This document shows, piece after piece, positions 16,661 to 25,496 of a stretch of 64,000 nucleotides of DNA (position 1 is the stretch's first letter; the number at the start of each line of letters is the position of its first letter). Source of the DNA: Pseudomonadota bacterium (GTDB lineage: Bacteria; Myxococcota_A; UBA796; CAJQPC01). Under the pieces are notes generated by a model. It ran no database searches, was not told the origin of the DNA, and was given only the letters and a program-made list of their open reading frames with translations. The DNA is taken from assembly GCA_024228935.1 (NCBI GenBank), contig JAAESX010000255.1:1-64000 (forward strand). The letters are read 5' to 3'. The position numbers and the translations under genes were made by a program.

Positions 16661-18318
16661 GGATCGTCCAGCCCGTCGTCTCGACCGCCCGCCAGATCAC
16701 CGGCACCGTCCGGGACATGGCGCGCATGCGCGAGGTCGCCCAGGTCCTGGCCCAGCATGGCTTCGGCGCAGTCGTCGCGAACGTGGACATCCCGGGGCTC
16801 TCGACCGCGGACCTGGCCAGCGTCGAGACAACGCCCGAGCGGGCGAACACCGCCCTGCAAGCGCTCGGCCCGACCTTCATCAAGCTCGGCCAGGTGCTGT
16901 CGACCCGGCCGGACCTTCTCTCGCCGGCCTACATCGAGGCCTTCCAGCAGCTGCAGGACGACGTGGTCCCCGTGCCGTTCGAGGACGTGCGCGCGACGCT
17001 GGTCGCCGAGCTCGGCGAGCAGTGGGAGTCGCTGGTCGACGACTTCGACACCACGCCGCTGGCGACGGCCTCGATCGCGCAGGTCCACCGAGCCCGACTG
17101 AAGGACGGCACCGACGTCGTCTTCAAGGTCCAGCGCAGCGGCATCGCCCCCAAGATCCGCTCGGACCTGAACATCCTCCACTTCCTGGCAGACCGGGCCG
17201 AGGCCGAGTTCCCCGAGGCGAAGGCGCTCGACGTGAAGGGCGTGCTGAGCGAGTTCGACAACAGCTTGCGCGCGGAGCTCGACTTCACCGCCGAGGCCCG
17301 GCACACGCGTCGCTTCCGCGTGGCCTTCGCCGGCAACCCGGAGGTCCGCATCCCCGACATCGTCGAGGAGCTGTCGACCTCGCGCGTCCTGTGCATCGAG
17401 TTCCTGGACGGCGTGAAGATCCGCAACGCCCGCGAGCACGGCTCGGACATGACGGTCGTCGGACAGCGCTACCTCGACCTGACCTACACGATGCTGTTCG
17501 AGCACGGCTTCTTCCACGGCGACCTGCACCCCGGCAACGTCCTGGTGCTGGACGGGGACGTGCTCGGGGTCCTCGACTTCGGCATGGTCGGACAGCTGAC
17601 CCGCGAGATGAAGGACGCCATCGTCTCGCTGCTGTTCGCCCTCGAGCGCGCTGACCACCGCGTCATCGCGCGCATCTTCTACGACGTGGCCGTGAAGGAG
17701 GAGCGGGTCGACTACGACGCGTTCGAGACCGACGTCATCGGCGTCGTCGAGAAGAACTGGTCCGGCACGAGCGTCGCCGAGATGCAGATCGGCCGCTTCC
17801 TGATGGACGTCACCCAGGCCGCGCTGCGCCACAAGGTCCGCGCGCCCCACGGCTACACGATGTTCTTCAAGGCGCTCCTGACCACCGAAGGCCTGGCCAA
17901 GGCGCTGATCCCCGAGGTCGACCCGCTGAAGGCCGCGGCCCCCTACGTCCAGCAGATGATCGCCGACCGCTACAGCAAGGAGCGCCTCCAGAACGAGGCG
18001 TTCTACAGCCTGGTCGGCCTCGGCACGCTGGGACGACGGCTGCCGGTCACGCTGTCGCAGTTCCTCGACGACCTGGACAAGCAGCGGCTGACCGTCACCG
18101 TCAAGGAGGCCACCGATCCCGAGCGCCTGGACGCCGAGGACCGCCGCCAGAACCGCCTGATCATCGCGCTGTTCGCCATCACGGCCGCCGTCTGTGGCGC
18201 CATGACCTGGGAGGTCCGCCCCTTCGGCGACGTGCCCGTCATCAGCACCGTGTTCTGGCTCGCCGCCGCCCCGTTGTTCCTGACGACGATGACGATGACG
18301 CTACGGAACCGCGGCTGA
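16657..18318 (+). CDS. UbiB/ABC1-family kinase-like membrane protein
   Basis: A 553-residue protein of the UbiB (ABC1/ADCK) family. Diagnostic features are the KxGQ motif in GPTFIKLGQVLSTRPDLL, the lysine strand VVFKVQRSG, the catalytic FFHGDLHPGNVLV and the metal-binding DFGMVG. Two membrane helices at the C-terminus complete the family layout. UbiB proteins are ATPases that help extract or deliver isoprenoid lipids such as quinones. The GTG start overlaps the upstream stop (GTGA). It is co-encoded with two dead cupins, an arrangement I do not recognise. Confidence 0.88.
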   Translation: MRIVQPVVSTARQITGTVRDMARMREVAQVLAQHGFGAVVANVDIPGLSTADLASVETTPERANTALQALGPTFIKLGQVLSTRPDLLSPAYIEAFQQLQDDVVPVPFEDVRATLVAELGEQWESLVDDFDTTPLATASIAQVHRARLKDGTDVVFKVQRSGIAPKIRSDLNILHFLADRAEAEFPEAKALDVKGVLSEFDNSLRAELDFTAEARHTRRFRVAFAGNPEVRIPDIVEELSTSRVLCIEFLDGVKIRNAREHGSDMTVVGQRYLDLTYTMLFEHGFFHGDLHPGNVLVLDGDVLGVLDFGMVGQLTREMKDAIVSLLFALERADHRVIARIFYDVAVKEERVDYDAFETDVIGVVEKNWSGTSVAEMQIGRFLMDVTQAALRHKVRAPHGYTMFFKALLTTEGLAKALIPEVDPLKAAAPYVQQMIADRYSKERLQNEAFYSLVGLGTLGRRLPVTLSQFLDDLDKQRLTVTVKEATDPERLDAEDRRQNRLIIALFAITAAVCGAMTWEVRPFGDVPVISTVFWLAAAPLFLTTMTMTLRNRG

Positions 18319-18736
18319 TGAGCCCGCTCTACGTCATCGGCATCACGCTCGCGAGTCTGGTCGGGTTCGTCGGCATGTGATCCGCCATCGTCGCGCTGAT
18401 CGGAGCCGTCAGCGGCTGGAGGACCCTGGCCCACACCTACGCGAGTGAGCGGCGCACAAGCGAGGAGTGGCGCACGAGCGGCCGGCTGAAGGCGATCCAG
18501 GGCTACAGCGGCGTGCTGTACGTCGGCGGCTCCGCGGCCGGACTCCACCTGCGGACGATGTTCGTGTACCGCCCCGGCCACGCACCCCTGGTGGTTCCAT
18601 GGGACGCGATCCAGGTCACGGGGCCTGCGTTCTCGCTGTGGAGCGAGTGGGTCGAGTCCAGCTCCCAGGCAACACGCTGGCGCTCCCCAAGGCCGTATGG
18701 GAGGCCGCCTCGAGCCTGCGCGGCTCAGGGGACTGA
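18318..18736 (+). pseudogene. Broken small membrane-associated protein gene
   Basis: Frame 1 starts at ATG 18318 (one-base overlap with the ubiB stop) and encodes a short hydrophobic segment, MSPLYVIGITLASLVGFVGM. It hits an in-frame TGA at 18378-18380, then continues open through LYVGGSAAGLHLRTMFVYRP and VPWDAIQVTGPAFSLWSEW to about 18660. A second lesion then shifts the frame to LPGNTLALPKAVWEAASSL, ending at 18736. The parts read as one protein of about 139 residues, so the gene is interrupted by one stop and one frameshift. It converges on, and overlaps by 12 bp, the HEAT lipoprotein gene. Confidence 0.6.
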
Positions 18737-19876
18737 GGCCAGGCCGTCTGTCGAGGCATCGCGCGACTCGATCGCGAGGATGGCCCCGGCCGCCTCGACC
18801 CGCAGGCCCCGGTCCTCGAGCGCCAGGAACCCGGCGAGCAACCCACGGTCCTCCATCTGACCAGCCCGACCCAGGCCCTGGACCGCCGCCATCACGACGA
18901 CGGGCTCCGGGTCCCCGAGCATGCTGACCAGCGCCTTGTGCGCCTGCTTGCGCGATCGGCCCGACACATCCGAGGTCTCGAGCCAGCACGACAGGGCCCA
19001 GACCGCCTGCTGACGCGCCTCACGGTCCGAGAGCACCAGCGCATCCAGCGCCGCCTGGGGGCTGCGGTCGCCGCGCGCGATGAGCGCCAGCTCGGCCCAG
19101 TCCTGGACGACGCCGTTGCCGACAGCCGCCTTCTTCAGCAAGTCGCCCGCGACCTCGCCATCCAACTCGGCCAGGTAGTCCACCGCCTCGAGGCGTCGCT
19201 CGATGTCGTCGCTGTTCAGCGCCTTCTTCACGTGAGCCTCGCCCCGCTTGTCGCCGAGCCCGATCTGGGCAGCGGCGATGGGGAGCTCGAGCTCCTCTTC
19301 GACCCGCGCGCGGCTGGCCTCGAGCGCATCGGCCACGTCGAGCCCACTGCCGCCCAGGTCCAGGTAGAACTCGATCTCCAGGGGGAAGTCGCCCTGGGCC
19401 AGATCCTCGCGCAGCACCTTCAGCGCCTCGGCGTCGCCCTGGATGGCGGCGGGCAGAGCGAGCGGCGCCCGGTGCCAGTGCGCCGAGGTGTCCTTCCAGC
19501 CCAGGTCCGGCGCGGTCCGGCCGGTCGCGATGAGCTCGACGGCCGCGTGGCTGCGGACGTAGGGCGAGGCGTCTGAGCGGCTCGCCAGGGACGCCACGAG
19601 CTCAGCGGCCGCGGGGTCCGGGTGCACGGCCAGCGCGTCGACGCCGGCTCGCTGGACCCACTCGCTGGGGTCGTAGACCGCTCGGGGTCCCCAGACCTCG
19701 ACCGTCTCCGAGGTGGTGATCAGGAGCCCGAGCGCTCGAGCCCGGACGCTGACATCGAGCTCAGAGGCGGCGGCCTCCAGCGTCGCGGCGGGGTCTCCCT
19801 CGCCGGCGATCACAGCGGCCACGTCGACCGTCTTGGGGGTTGTCCGACAGGCGAGGAGACTAACGAAGTAGAGCAT
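18725..19876 (-). CDS. HEAT-repeat-like lipoprotein
   Basis: A 383-residue protein with a short lipoprotein leader, MLYFVSLLACRT, cysteine at residue 10 and no basic n-region. The body consists of alpha-helical repeats of the HEAT/PBS-lyase type, for example SVRARALGLLI, PYVRSHAAVELIA, IERRLEAVDYLAEL and EPVVVMAAVQGLGRAG. These suggest a protein-binding superhelix at the membrane. No enzymatic motif is seen. The start overlaps the end of the upstream FHA gene by 17 bp. It is the last gene of the ten-gene FHA/TadC operon. Confidence 0.68.
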   Translation of the reverse strand: MLYFVSLLACRTTPKTVDVAAVIAGEGDPAATLEAAASELDVSVRARALGLLITTSETVEVWGPRAVYDPSEWVQRAGVDALAVHPDPAAAELVASLASRSDASPYVRSHAAVELIATGRTAPDLGWKDTSAHWHRAPLALPAAIQGDAEALKVLREDLAQGDFPLEIEFYLDLGGSGLDVADALEASRARVEEELELPIAAAQIGLGDKRGEAHVKKALNSDDIERRLEAVDYLAELDGEVAGDLLKKAAVGNGVVQDWAELALIARGDRSPQAALDALVLSDREARQQAVWALSCWLETSDVSGRSRKQAHKALVSMLGDPEPVVVMAAVQGLGRAGQMEDRGLLAGFLALEDRGLRVEAAGAILAIESRDASTDGLASVP

Positions 19877-21872
19877 CGATCCGCTGCTGAGCCAGTTTGT
19901 GGAGCTCGTGGCTCTTGTCGCCTACGAGCTTCTGTACCTGGCTGTACAGGGACAACGCGCGCTCCACCTGGTTCGCAGCTTCCAACACGCGGGCCTCCTT
20001 GAACTTGTCGGAGGCCTCGCTCTCGAGCCGCCCCTGGACCTCGCTCAGCTTCTGCTTCGCCGCCGAGTGGTAGGGGTCGAGACGCAGGGTCTCGCGCAGC
20101 TTGGATCGGGCGGTCAGGTTGTCCCCCCGATTCATCGACGTCATCGCTTCCTTGTACGGCGTCGCCGCCGCCCGCCGCATCCGCGACTTGGCGTCGTTGA
20201 TGCCGTCGGAGGCCTGGTAGTAGTACTCGGTCGACTTCGACGTGTCGGCGGCCATCACGGCCTGGAAGCCCGCGATCGCGTTGACCCAGTCGCCGCGGTC
20301 CAGCTGGGCCTTGGCGTTGTCAAACATCGGCCCGATCTCCTCGGACAGCTTCTCGTGCTTGCGCTCGGTCGCGCGGCGACTGATGGCGCCGGCCTTGCGT
20401 CCCAGCGCGGTGTCGGCGTCGGAGAGCTCGGCGTCATCGGGGATCAGGCGCAGCGCGGCGCGGACCAGATCGCGGGCGTTGGACACGCTGCCCTTTCCGG
20501 CCAGCGCGGCCTCGGTGGCCTCGAGCGCGGCGGACTTCGCCTCGGACTTGTCGGCCTCGCTCGCGGCGGCCTGCTGGACCACCGCGTGCATCGCCCCGAT
20601 CGAGATGAACTCACAGGCCAGGTAGCCCATGCGCTCGGCGTCCTCGTGGCCCGGGTCGACCTTCAGGACCTGGAGGAACCGCGACGTCGCCGCGTAGTAC
20701 TCCTCGTCCATGAAGAGCTCCATGCCCTCGTCCATCAGGCCGTCGACCTCGGCCTGATCCTCGGCGTCCACACCGGCGGCTTCGTGCTCGTAGCCGTCGG
20801 CGCTCTTGCTCACGACCGTCGGGCCCGAGCTGCTCTCCAGGAACTCGCCGCCCTTCTTGATCCCGACCATGATCACGGTCAGCGCCAGGATCGCGCCGAT
20901 GGCGAGCCGGATCGGCGTGATGCCGGCGCCCTTGCCCGGAGAAGGAGCGCCACCGCCCAGATCGGCTCCACCGAACGCAGCCGGAGCCGGGCCAGCAGGC
21001 GCCTCGCCGAACGGAGCCGGAGCGCCGAAGCCACCCGCGGGCGCGCCGAGAGGCGGGGCCTCGGCCGGAGCACCCCAGGTCGGAGCGGCGAGGCCCCCGT
21101 TCATCGGCGGCGGCGGGAGAGCGGTCCCTGGCGGCGGAGGCGGAGGGGCCTCGACGATGCCCGCGAAGGCCTCGGTGTGCTCGGGCTCGGCCGTCTCGAG
21201 CACGTCGGTGCCGCGATCCTCGCCGACGCACGTGAACCGGAACTCGGTGGCCCCGATGCGAATGACGTCGCCGTCGCGCAGATGGCGCTCGCGGATGCGC
21301 TGCTCGTTCACGAACAGCCCGTTGGCGGCGCCGGTGTCCTTGGCCCAGTACTCCCCGCCGACCTTGACGATCTCGCAGTGCAGGCGGCTCGCGGCCGGGT
21401 CCGGGATGATGATGTCGCGCTGCTCGGACCGTCCGAGCGTCAGGCCCTGGGCTCCGATGCCGTAGCTGTTGCGCAAGCCGGCGACCGGGTTGACCAGCTC
21501 GAGGTGGGCGGCGACCGGCTCGTCGGTGAACATGCCGGGAGCGTCGGCCAGGAGCCGGGTGTCGTCGGAGTCTTCCTCGTACAGCTCGAACCGCAGCGTG
21601 AACGGCTCGATGTTCACCTCGTCGCCGTGCGCGACCATGTGCGTCGTGAGCTTGCGGCCCTGGAACCAGGAGCCGTTTCCGCTGCCCAGGTCCTCGAACG
21701 TCACGCCGTGGTCGTCGACGAGGATGCGCGCGTGACGGCGGGAGACGCCCACATCGGCCAGGCAGATCTCGTTGTCCTCGGCTCGGCCGAGACGCGCGAC
21801 GCCGGCCGCCAACGGCACACGACGGTCGGGAAAGCCCGCTCGAACGACGATCAGTCCAGCGCTCTGGCGCAC
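19860..21872 (-). CDS. Tandem FHA-domain membrane protein with TPR-like C-terminus
   Basis: A 670-residue protein. Two FHA domains occur at about residues 20-100 (LGRAEDNEICL, SRRHARILV, GSGNGSW) and 130-215 (LTLGRSEQRDI, SRLHCEIV, NGLFVNEQRI). FHA domains bind phosphothreonine peptides. A proline/glycine-rich linker follows, then one membrane helix (IRLAIGAILALTVIMVGI) and about 300 residues of helical TPR-like repeats. The GTG start at 21872 is set by an AGGGAGG site 8 nt upstream. It probably scaffolds signalling or an envelope machine with the other FHA proteins of this operon. Confidence 0.78.
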   Translation of the reverse strand: MRQSAGLIVVRAGFPDRRVPLAAGVARLGRAEDNEICLADVGVSRRHARILVDDHGVTFEDLGSGNGSWFQGRKLTTHMVAHGDEVNIEPFTLRFELYEEDSDDTRLLADAPGMFTDEPVAAHLELVNPVAGLRNSYGIGAQGLTLGRSEQRDIIIPDPAASRLHCEIVKVGGEYWAKDTGAANGLFVNEQRIRERHLRDGDVIRIGATEFRFTCVGEDRGTDVLETAEPEHTEAFAGIVEAPPPPPPGTALPPPPMNGGLAAPTWGAPAEAPPLGAPAGGFGAPAPFGEAPAGPAPAAFGGADLGGGAPSPGKGAGITPIRLAIGAILALTVIMVGIKKGGEFLESSSGPTVVSKSADGYEHEAAGVDAEDQAEVDGLMDEGMELFMDEEYYAATSRFLQVLKVDPGHEDAERMGYLACEFISIGAMHAVVQQAAASEADKSEAKSAALEATEAALAGKGSVSNARDLVRAALRLIPDDAELSDADTALGRKAGAISRRATERKHEKLSEEIGPMFDNAKAQLDRGDWVNAIAGFQAVMAADTSKSTEYYYQASDGINDAKSRMRRAAATPYKEAMTSMNRGDNLTARSKLRETLRLDPYHSAAKQKLSEVQGRLESEASDKFKEARVLEAANQVERALSLYSQVQKLVGDKSHELHKLAQQRIDALLR

Positions 21873-21918
21873 CGGCACCTCCCTGCGAAGCACCGGATGA
21901 TAGCCCGCCGAGGGGATC

Positions 21919-23499
21919 TCAGGCGAGCCGGCGTGTGGCGAGCAGGATCCGACCCTCGACCAGGGCCAGCCGCTCGCGCTCATCGAGGACCGAGAACGTC
22001 CGGCGGACCGCCGCGCCCGCAGCGAGTACCACCAGGAACGCGCCGCCGGTCAACACCGCCGAGCCAGCCGCGACGCCACCGCCCACGCCACCGCCGATCC
22101 AGGCCAGCGTGGCGCTGGTCTTCGCGGCACCGAACAGCGAGCCGATCGCGGTGCCCGTGGACGCCGTGCCGAACGACTGGGCCGCCAGGAACGCCGCCGG
22201 GGTGACCACACCCCCCGCTGCGGCGCCCGTGACGCCGATCGCCGCGAGTCGGTGCGCCTGACCCCAACTGTGCAGGCCGAACAGGGCCCCGCCATAGGCG
22301 TACAGGAGCGCGGCGACCCCCGCCGCCGACGACGACCCGAGCACGGCGGCCACCCGCCCCTGCCGCAGGACGCCGAGCGCGGTCCGAGCGAACAGCCTCT
22401 GCACCACGCGCCCCTGGACGAGCGAGGTCACATGCGCCCCACCGACGAGCCCAGCCATCGAGGCGCCGAAGGTCAGGGCGGCGACCCCGACGACCCGCTG
22501 CCACTCGATCCGCTGGCCGCCGAGCGCCTGGAGGCCCAGCTCGACCGCCCCCGCGAACACCCCGGCAAAGGCCGAGCGAGCCAGGTTCGCCGCGGTCAGC
22601 CCGAGCATCCACCAGCGCGCCTTCACCTGGAAGTTCTGCGCGAACCCCGGGTCGTGACAGGCCCGCTCGACCAGGCCCTCGATGTTGGCGTCCGACTGCC
22701 CGAGCGCCTCGAAGTAGGCACGGAACGCCTGGCGCAACAGCTTCTGCTGAAACGGACTCAGGTCCTCGAACCGGCCCGAGACGATCAGGACCTTGGCCCC
22801 CTTCACGCCCGTGCTCGGGTCCACGTCCCGAACGGTCAGGACGTGCTGATCGCCGGACGTCGTGTACCGGAAGATGCGCGCCCGGTAGCGGATGAGGCGC
22901 TCGGCGGCGGCCTCGAGCGTGCGGGAGATCCGAGCGCAGGCCCGACCGACCTTGACCGTGTTCCCATCGGTCTTCCAGACCCCACCCTCCTGCCAGACCC
23001 TCGCCGAGCCGTCCCCCAGCGGGACCTCCAGGGCGTGCGCCGGCGCGACCCCACCCCGCTCCAGCGGTCCGACCGAGTAGAGGTCGGCCGTCTCGTGCAG
23101 CCAGCGCTCCAGCCAGGCCGGCCCCATCTGCCCGCCCTGCGAGCTGTTCAGGGTCGAGGTGTAGGTCTTGGACTCGGCGACCATCACCCCGAGCACGCGC
23201 CCGTCGCGACCGACCCGCACGTACAGCCCGTCGATGCCGTGGTTCGCCCCCGCGGTGGCCAGCGGCGTCCAGCCCGAGCCCCCAAGGACCCCACGGTGGA
23301 CGAGCGCGTCCGCCATGACCTCGCCCAGGACGCCCTTGCTGACGCTGGTGAAGGGGTCCGCCGAGGTCCCCGCATGCAGCCGCGGGACCAGCGTGTGCAC
23401 ATCGGACAGCGTGCCCACCAGGCTCGTCGCCGACGCGGTCGCCATCGCGACATGACTGCCGGGGCGGGTCAGGAAGCGGCGAGCGGTCTGGGCGCGCAT
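21919..23499 (-). CDS. Putative PD-(D/E)XK nuclease fused to a glycine-rich hydrophobic domain
   Basis: A 526-residue protein with an arrangement I do not recognise as a named family. Residues 55-135 fit the Tox-REase variety of the PD-(D/E)XK fold: E60 in KGVLGEVMADALV, D90 in HGIDGLY, E109-x-K111 in VAESKT, then S/Q-rich SSQGGQMGPAWLERW. From about residue 297 the protein is hydrophobic and rich in Gly/Ala, with glycine-zipper-like stretches such as GTASTGTAIGSLFGAAK and WIGGGVGGGVAAGSAV. This suggests membrane insertion. The ATG overlaps the upstream TPR gene by one base. Nuclease activity is inferred, not shown. Confidence 0.5.
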   Translation of the reverse strand: MRAQTARRFLTRPGSHVAMATASATSLVGTLSDVHTLVPRLHAGTSADPFTSVSKGVLGEVMADALVHRGVLGGSGWTPLATAGANHGIDGLYVRVGRDGRVLGVMVAESKTYTSTLNSSQGGQMGPAWLERWLHETADLYSVGPLERGGVAPAHALEVPLGDGSARVWQEGGVWKTDGNTVKVGRACARISRTLEAAAERLIRYRARIFRYTTSGDQHVLTVRDVDPSTGVKGAKVLIVSGRFEDLSPFQQKLLRQAFRAYFEALGQSDANIEGLVERACHDPGFAQNFQVKARWWMLGLTAANLARSAFAGVFAGAVELGLQALGGQRIEWQRVVGVAALTFGASMAGLVGGAHVTSLVQGRVVQRLFARTALGVLRQGRVAAVLGSSSAAGVAALLYAYGGALFGLHSWGQAHRLAAIGVTGAAAGGVVTPAAFLAAQSFGTASTGTAIGSLFGAAKTSATLAWIGGGVGGGVAAGSAVLTGGAFLVVLAAGAAVRRTFSVLDERERLALVEGRILLATRRLA

Positions 23500-24539
23500 C
23501 AGAACTCCGTCGGTTCCTTGCGCTTCGCCGCGCTCATCCGCTTCAAGGCGTAGAGCTTGCGCTGCGGATCGTCGAAGTCCTCGCCCGAGCGCACCTTCTT
23601 GAGCTTCGCGAACAGCAGCTCGAAGACCTCGCTCCAGGCCCGATTCGCGGCCTGGCCCAGCCACGCCGGCTCGACCGTGGCGAGCGTCTCGTACAGCGCC
23701 TTGCCGATGGCCTCCTCGTCGTCGATGACGCCCATGGCTTCCTTGCCTTCGTCGAGGGCCTTCTGGATGCGCTTCAGAGCCCACGCCTCGAGCTGCCGCT
23801 GCTGGGCGCTCGAAGCGATCTTCAGCTGGGCGTCGAGCTCGGCGAGCATCGCCGTGGCTTCCTCGCGCGGCTGGCCGACGAGCTGGAGTCCGAGCAGCGC
23901 GTTCCGCACCCCGTGCACCTGGGTCAGCCGCGCCTGACACCGCCCCTTGCGACCTCGCCCGGGGGACGACGGCTTCCACTTCGGCAGCTTGTGGGCAGCC
24001 CGAAACTCGTCCCATGCTGCCTGGGAGCGCGCCTCGGTCTGGGCCAGGGCAGCCCGCTCGGCCGAGGCCTCGACTGCGTCCAGTGCACGCAGTGCTCGCT
24101 CGGGATCGAGCAGCACGAGCTGGCGGACCAGGCCATCCGCCGCCTGGAGCAGGTGACCGCGGGCGCGAACGGGGGCCTGTTCGGTGCGCTCCAACAGCGC
24201 GTCGACCTGGGCCTCGACCAGCTCGAACGGGTCGGGCTCAGGCTCGGGCTCGGCGGGCGGCGGCGACGGAATGGCAGCCCGTGCCTCGCGGATCTCCGCC
24301 ACAAGGGCCAGGACGCGCGGGACGTCCGGCGCCTCGACATGGGCGATCCGCTCGTGCAGGAAGCCCTCGAGCCAGATCAGCTGTTCGGCGTCCTGGGCGG
24401 ACGCCATGGCGTGGGCGAAGTCCGTCAGGATCCGGACGTCGCCCGGGTGACGGGCCAGCGCGTTCAGGAACCAGGGATCGGCGCTCTCGAGGTCACCCGC
24501 CTCGACAAACGCGAGCGCGCGGGCATGGGCGACATCCAC
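23499..24539 (-). CDS. TPR-like helical protein, partner of the nuclease-like protein
   Basis: A 346-residue soluble protein, GTG start with a GAGGAGG ribosome-binding site. The first 90 residues resemble a TPR pair (ARALAFVEAGDLESADPWFL, ALARHPGDVRILTDFAHAM). A Pro/Glu linker (PPPAEPEPEPDPFEL) follows, and then about 230 residues of charged helices. No enzymatic motif is seen. Its one-base overlap with the downstream nuclease-like gene suggests the two proteins are made in equal amounts and may interact, as chaperone, adaptor or immunity protein. That role is inference. Confidence 0.55.
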   Translation of the reverse strand: MDVAHARALAFVEAGDLESADPWFLNALARHPGDVRILTDFAHAMASAQDAEQLIWLEGFLHERIAHVEAPDVPRVLALVAEIREARAAIPSPPPAEPEPEPDPFELVEAQVDALLERTEQAPVRARGHLLQAADGLVRQLVLLDPERALRALDAVEASAERAALAQTEARSQAAWDEFRAAHKLPKWKPSSPGRGRKGRCQARLTQVHGVRNALLGLQLVGQPREEATAMLAELDAQLKIASSAQQRQLEAWALKRIQKALDEGKEAMGVIDDEEAIGKALYETLATVEPAWLGQAANRAWSEVFELLFAKLKKVRSGEDFDDPQRKLYALKRMSAAKRKEPTEF

Positions 24540-24548
24540 GGGACCTCC

Positions 24549-25496
24549 TCAGTACTGACGAGCGATCTTCGCCTTGGCCTCGTCCAGGTACTCGCGGGTC
24601 TGCTGGTGGATCGCAGACGTCTCGTCCGGCTCCAGGAGCAACACCGTCTCCCAGGCGTTCACCGCCTGCTGGTACTGCAGCGCGTCGAAGTACCGCATGC
24701 CCGCGTCGAAGTTCTCGGCGATCTTCTCGTCGATCTCGATGGTCAGCCGCTCGATGCGGATGGCGCAGATCTCGCAGTCCTTGTCGAGCTTGAGGCCCAT
24801 CTGGTACTGCTCGACGGCCTGGGGCAGGCGGCCCGCGTTGTAGTGCTTGTGGCCCATCTCCACGAGTTCGGCGGCGGTCGCGCCCTCGGGCGGGTCGGGC
24901 CACTCGTCCTGCTTCGTCAGGGGACTCCCGCTCGCGACGGCAAGGGCCTCTTCGAGGTTCGGTCCATCAGCGGGCTGCTCGTCGCCCTTCTTCATCGCCG
25001 CAGCCAGTCCGTACTTCGGCGCGTCGGCCTCGGCCTCGCCGGTCGGCTCGCCCCCGCTGTTGCCAGCGAGCGCGATGATGGCCACGAACACGACGACGAT
25101 CCCGAGCGCGACAGCGAACGGCCAGATCTTCCAGCCGCCCTTCTTCTTGGGCTCGGCGATGCCTTCGAGGTTCACGCTGACCGAGTGCTCGTTGTCCGCG
25201 TCCTGCATCTCGACGGTGAAGCGGTGCTTGCCGACGGCCAGCTCGTCGCCCACGCCGAGCGTCTTGTGCTCGGGGATGCGGCTGTCGTTCACGAACACGC
25301 CGTTGCGGCTGCCAGCGTCCTGGACCCAGACGGCGCCGTTGTGCAGCACCACGCGGGCGTGGAAGCGACTGACGTCGTTGTCCGGCAGGTACAGCTCGTT
25401 GCCCGGGTCGCGCCCGATGCGCAGGCCGGCCTGGGTCACCTCGAAGCTGTGCCCGGTGAAGTGCCCGGCGGTGCCGATCAGCATCGGGACGCTCAT
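24549..25496 (-). CDS. FHA-domain single-pass membrane protein with TPR-like tail
   Basis: A 315-residue protein. An N-terminal FHA domain (about residues 20-90: LRIGRDPGNELYLPD, VSRFHARVVL, DAGSRNGVFVND) is followed by a basic stretch and one membrane helix (WPFAVALGIVVVFVAIIAL). A Pro/Glu linker and a C-terminal TPR-like segment with a D-C-E-I-C pair complete it. The FHA domain would face the cytoplasm. It overlaps the upstream FHA-PAS gene by four bases (ATGA) and sits 9 bp before the TPR gene. Its domain order matches the larger FHA protein at 19860, suggesting an in-operon duplication. Confidence 0.78.
   Translation of the reverse strand: MSVPMLIGTAGHFTGHSFEVTQAGLRIGRDPGNELYLPDNDVSRFHARVVLHNGAVWVQDAGSRNGVFVNDSRIPEHKTLGVGDELAVGKHRFTVEMQDADNEHSVSVNLEGIAEPKKKGGWKIWPFAVALGIVVVFVAIIALAGNSGGEPTGEAEADAPKYGLAAAMKKGDEQPADGPNLEEALAVASGSPLTKQDEWPDPPEGATAAELVEMGHKHYNAGRLPQAVEQYQMGLKLDKDCEICAIRIERLTIEIDEKIAENFDAGMRYFDALQYQQAVNAWETVLLLEPDETSAIHQQTREYLDEAKAKIARQY

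Noticed and set aside
18378..18380. In-frame TGA read as selenocysteine or other recoding
   Set aside because: TGA is the ordinary stop throughout the window, no SECIS-like hairpin was seen, and a second lesion lies downstream in the same gene.
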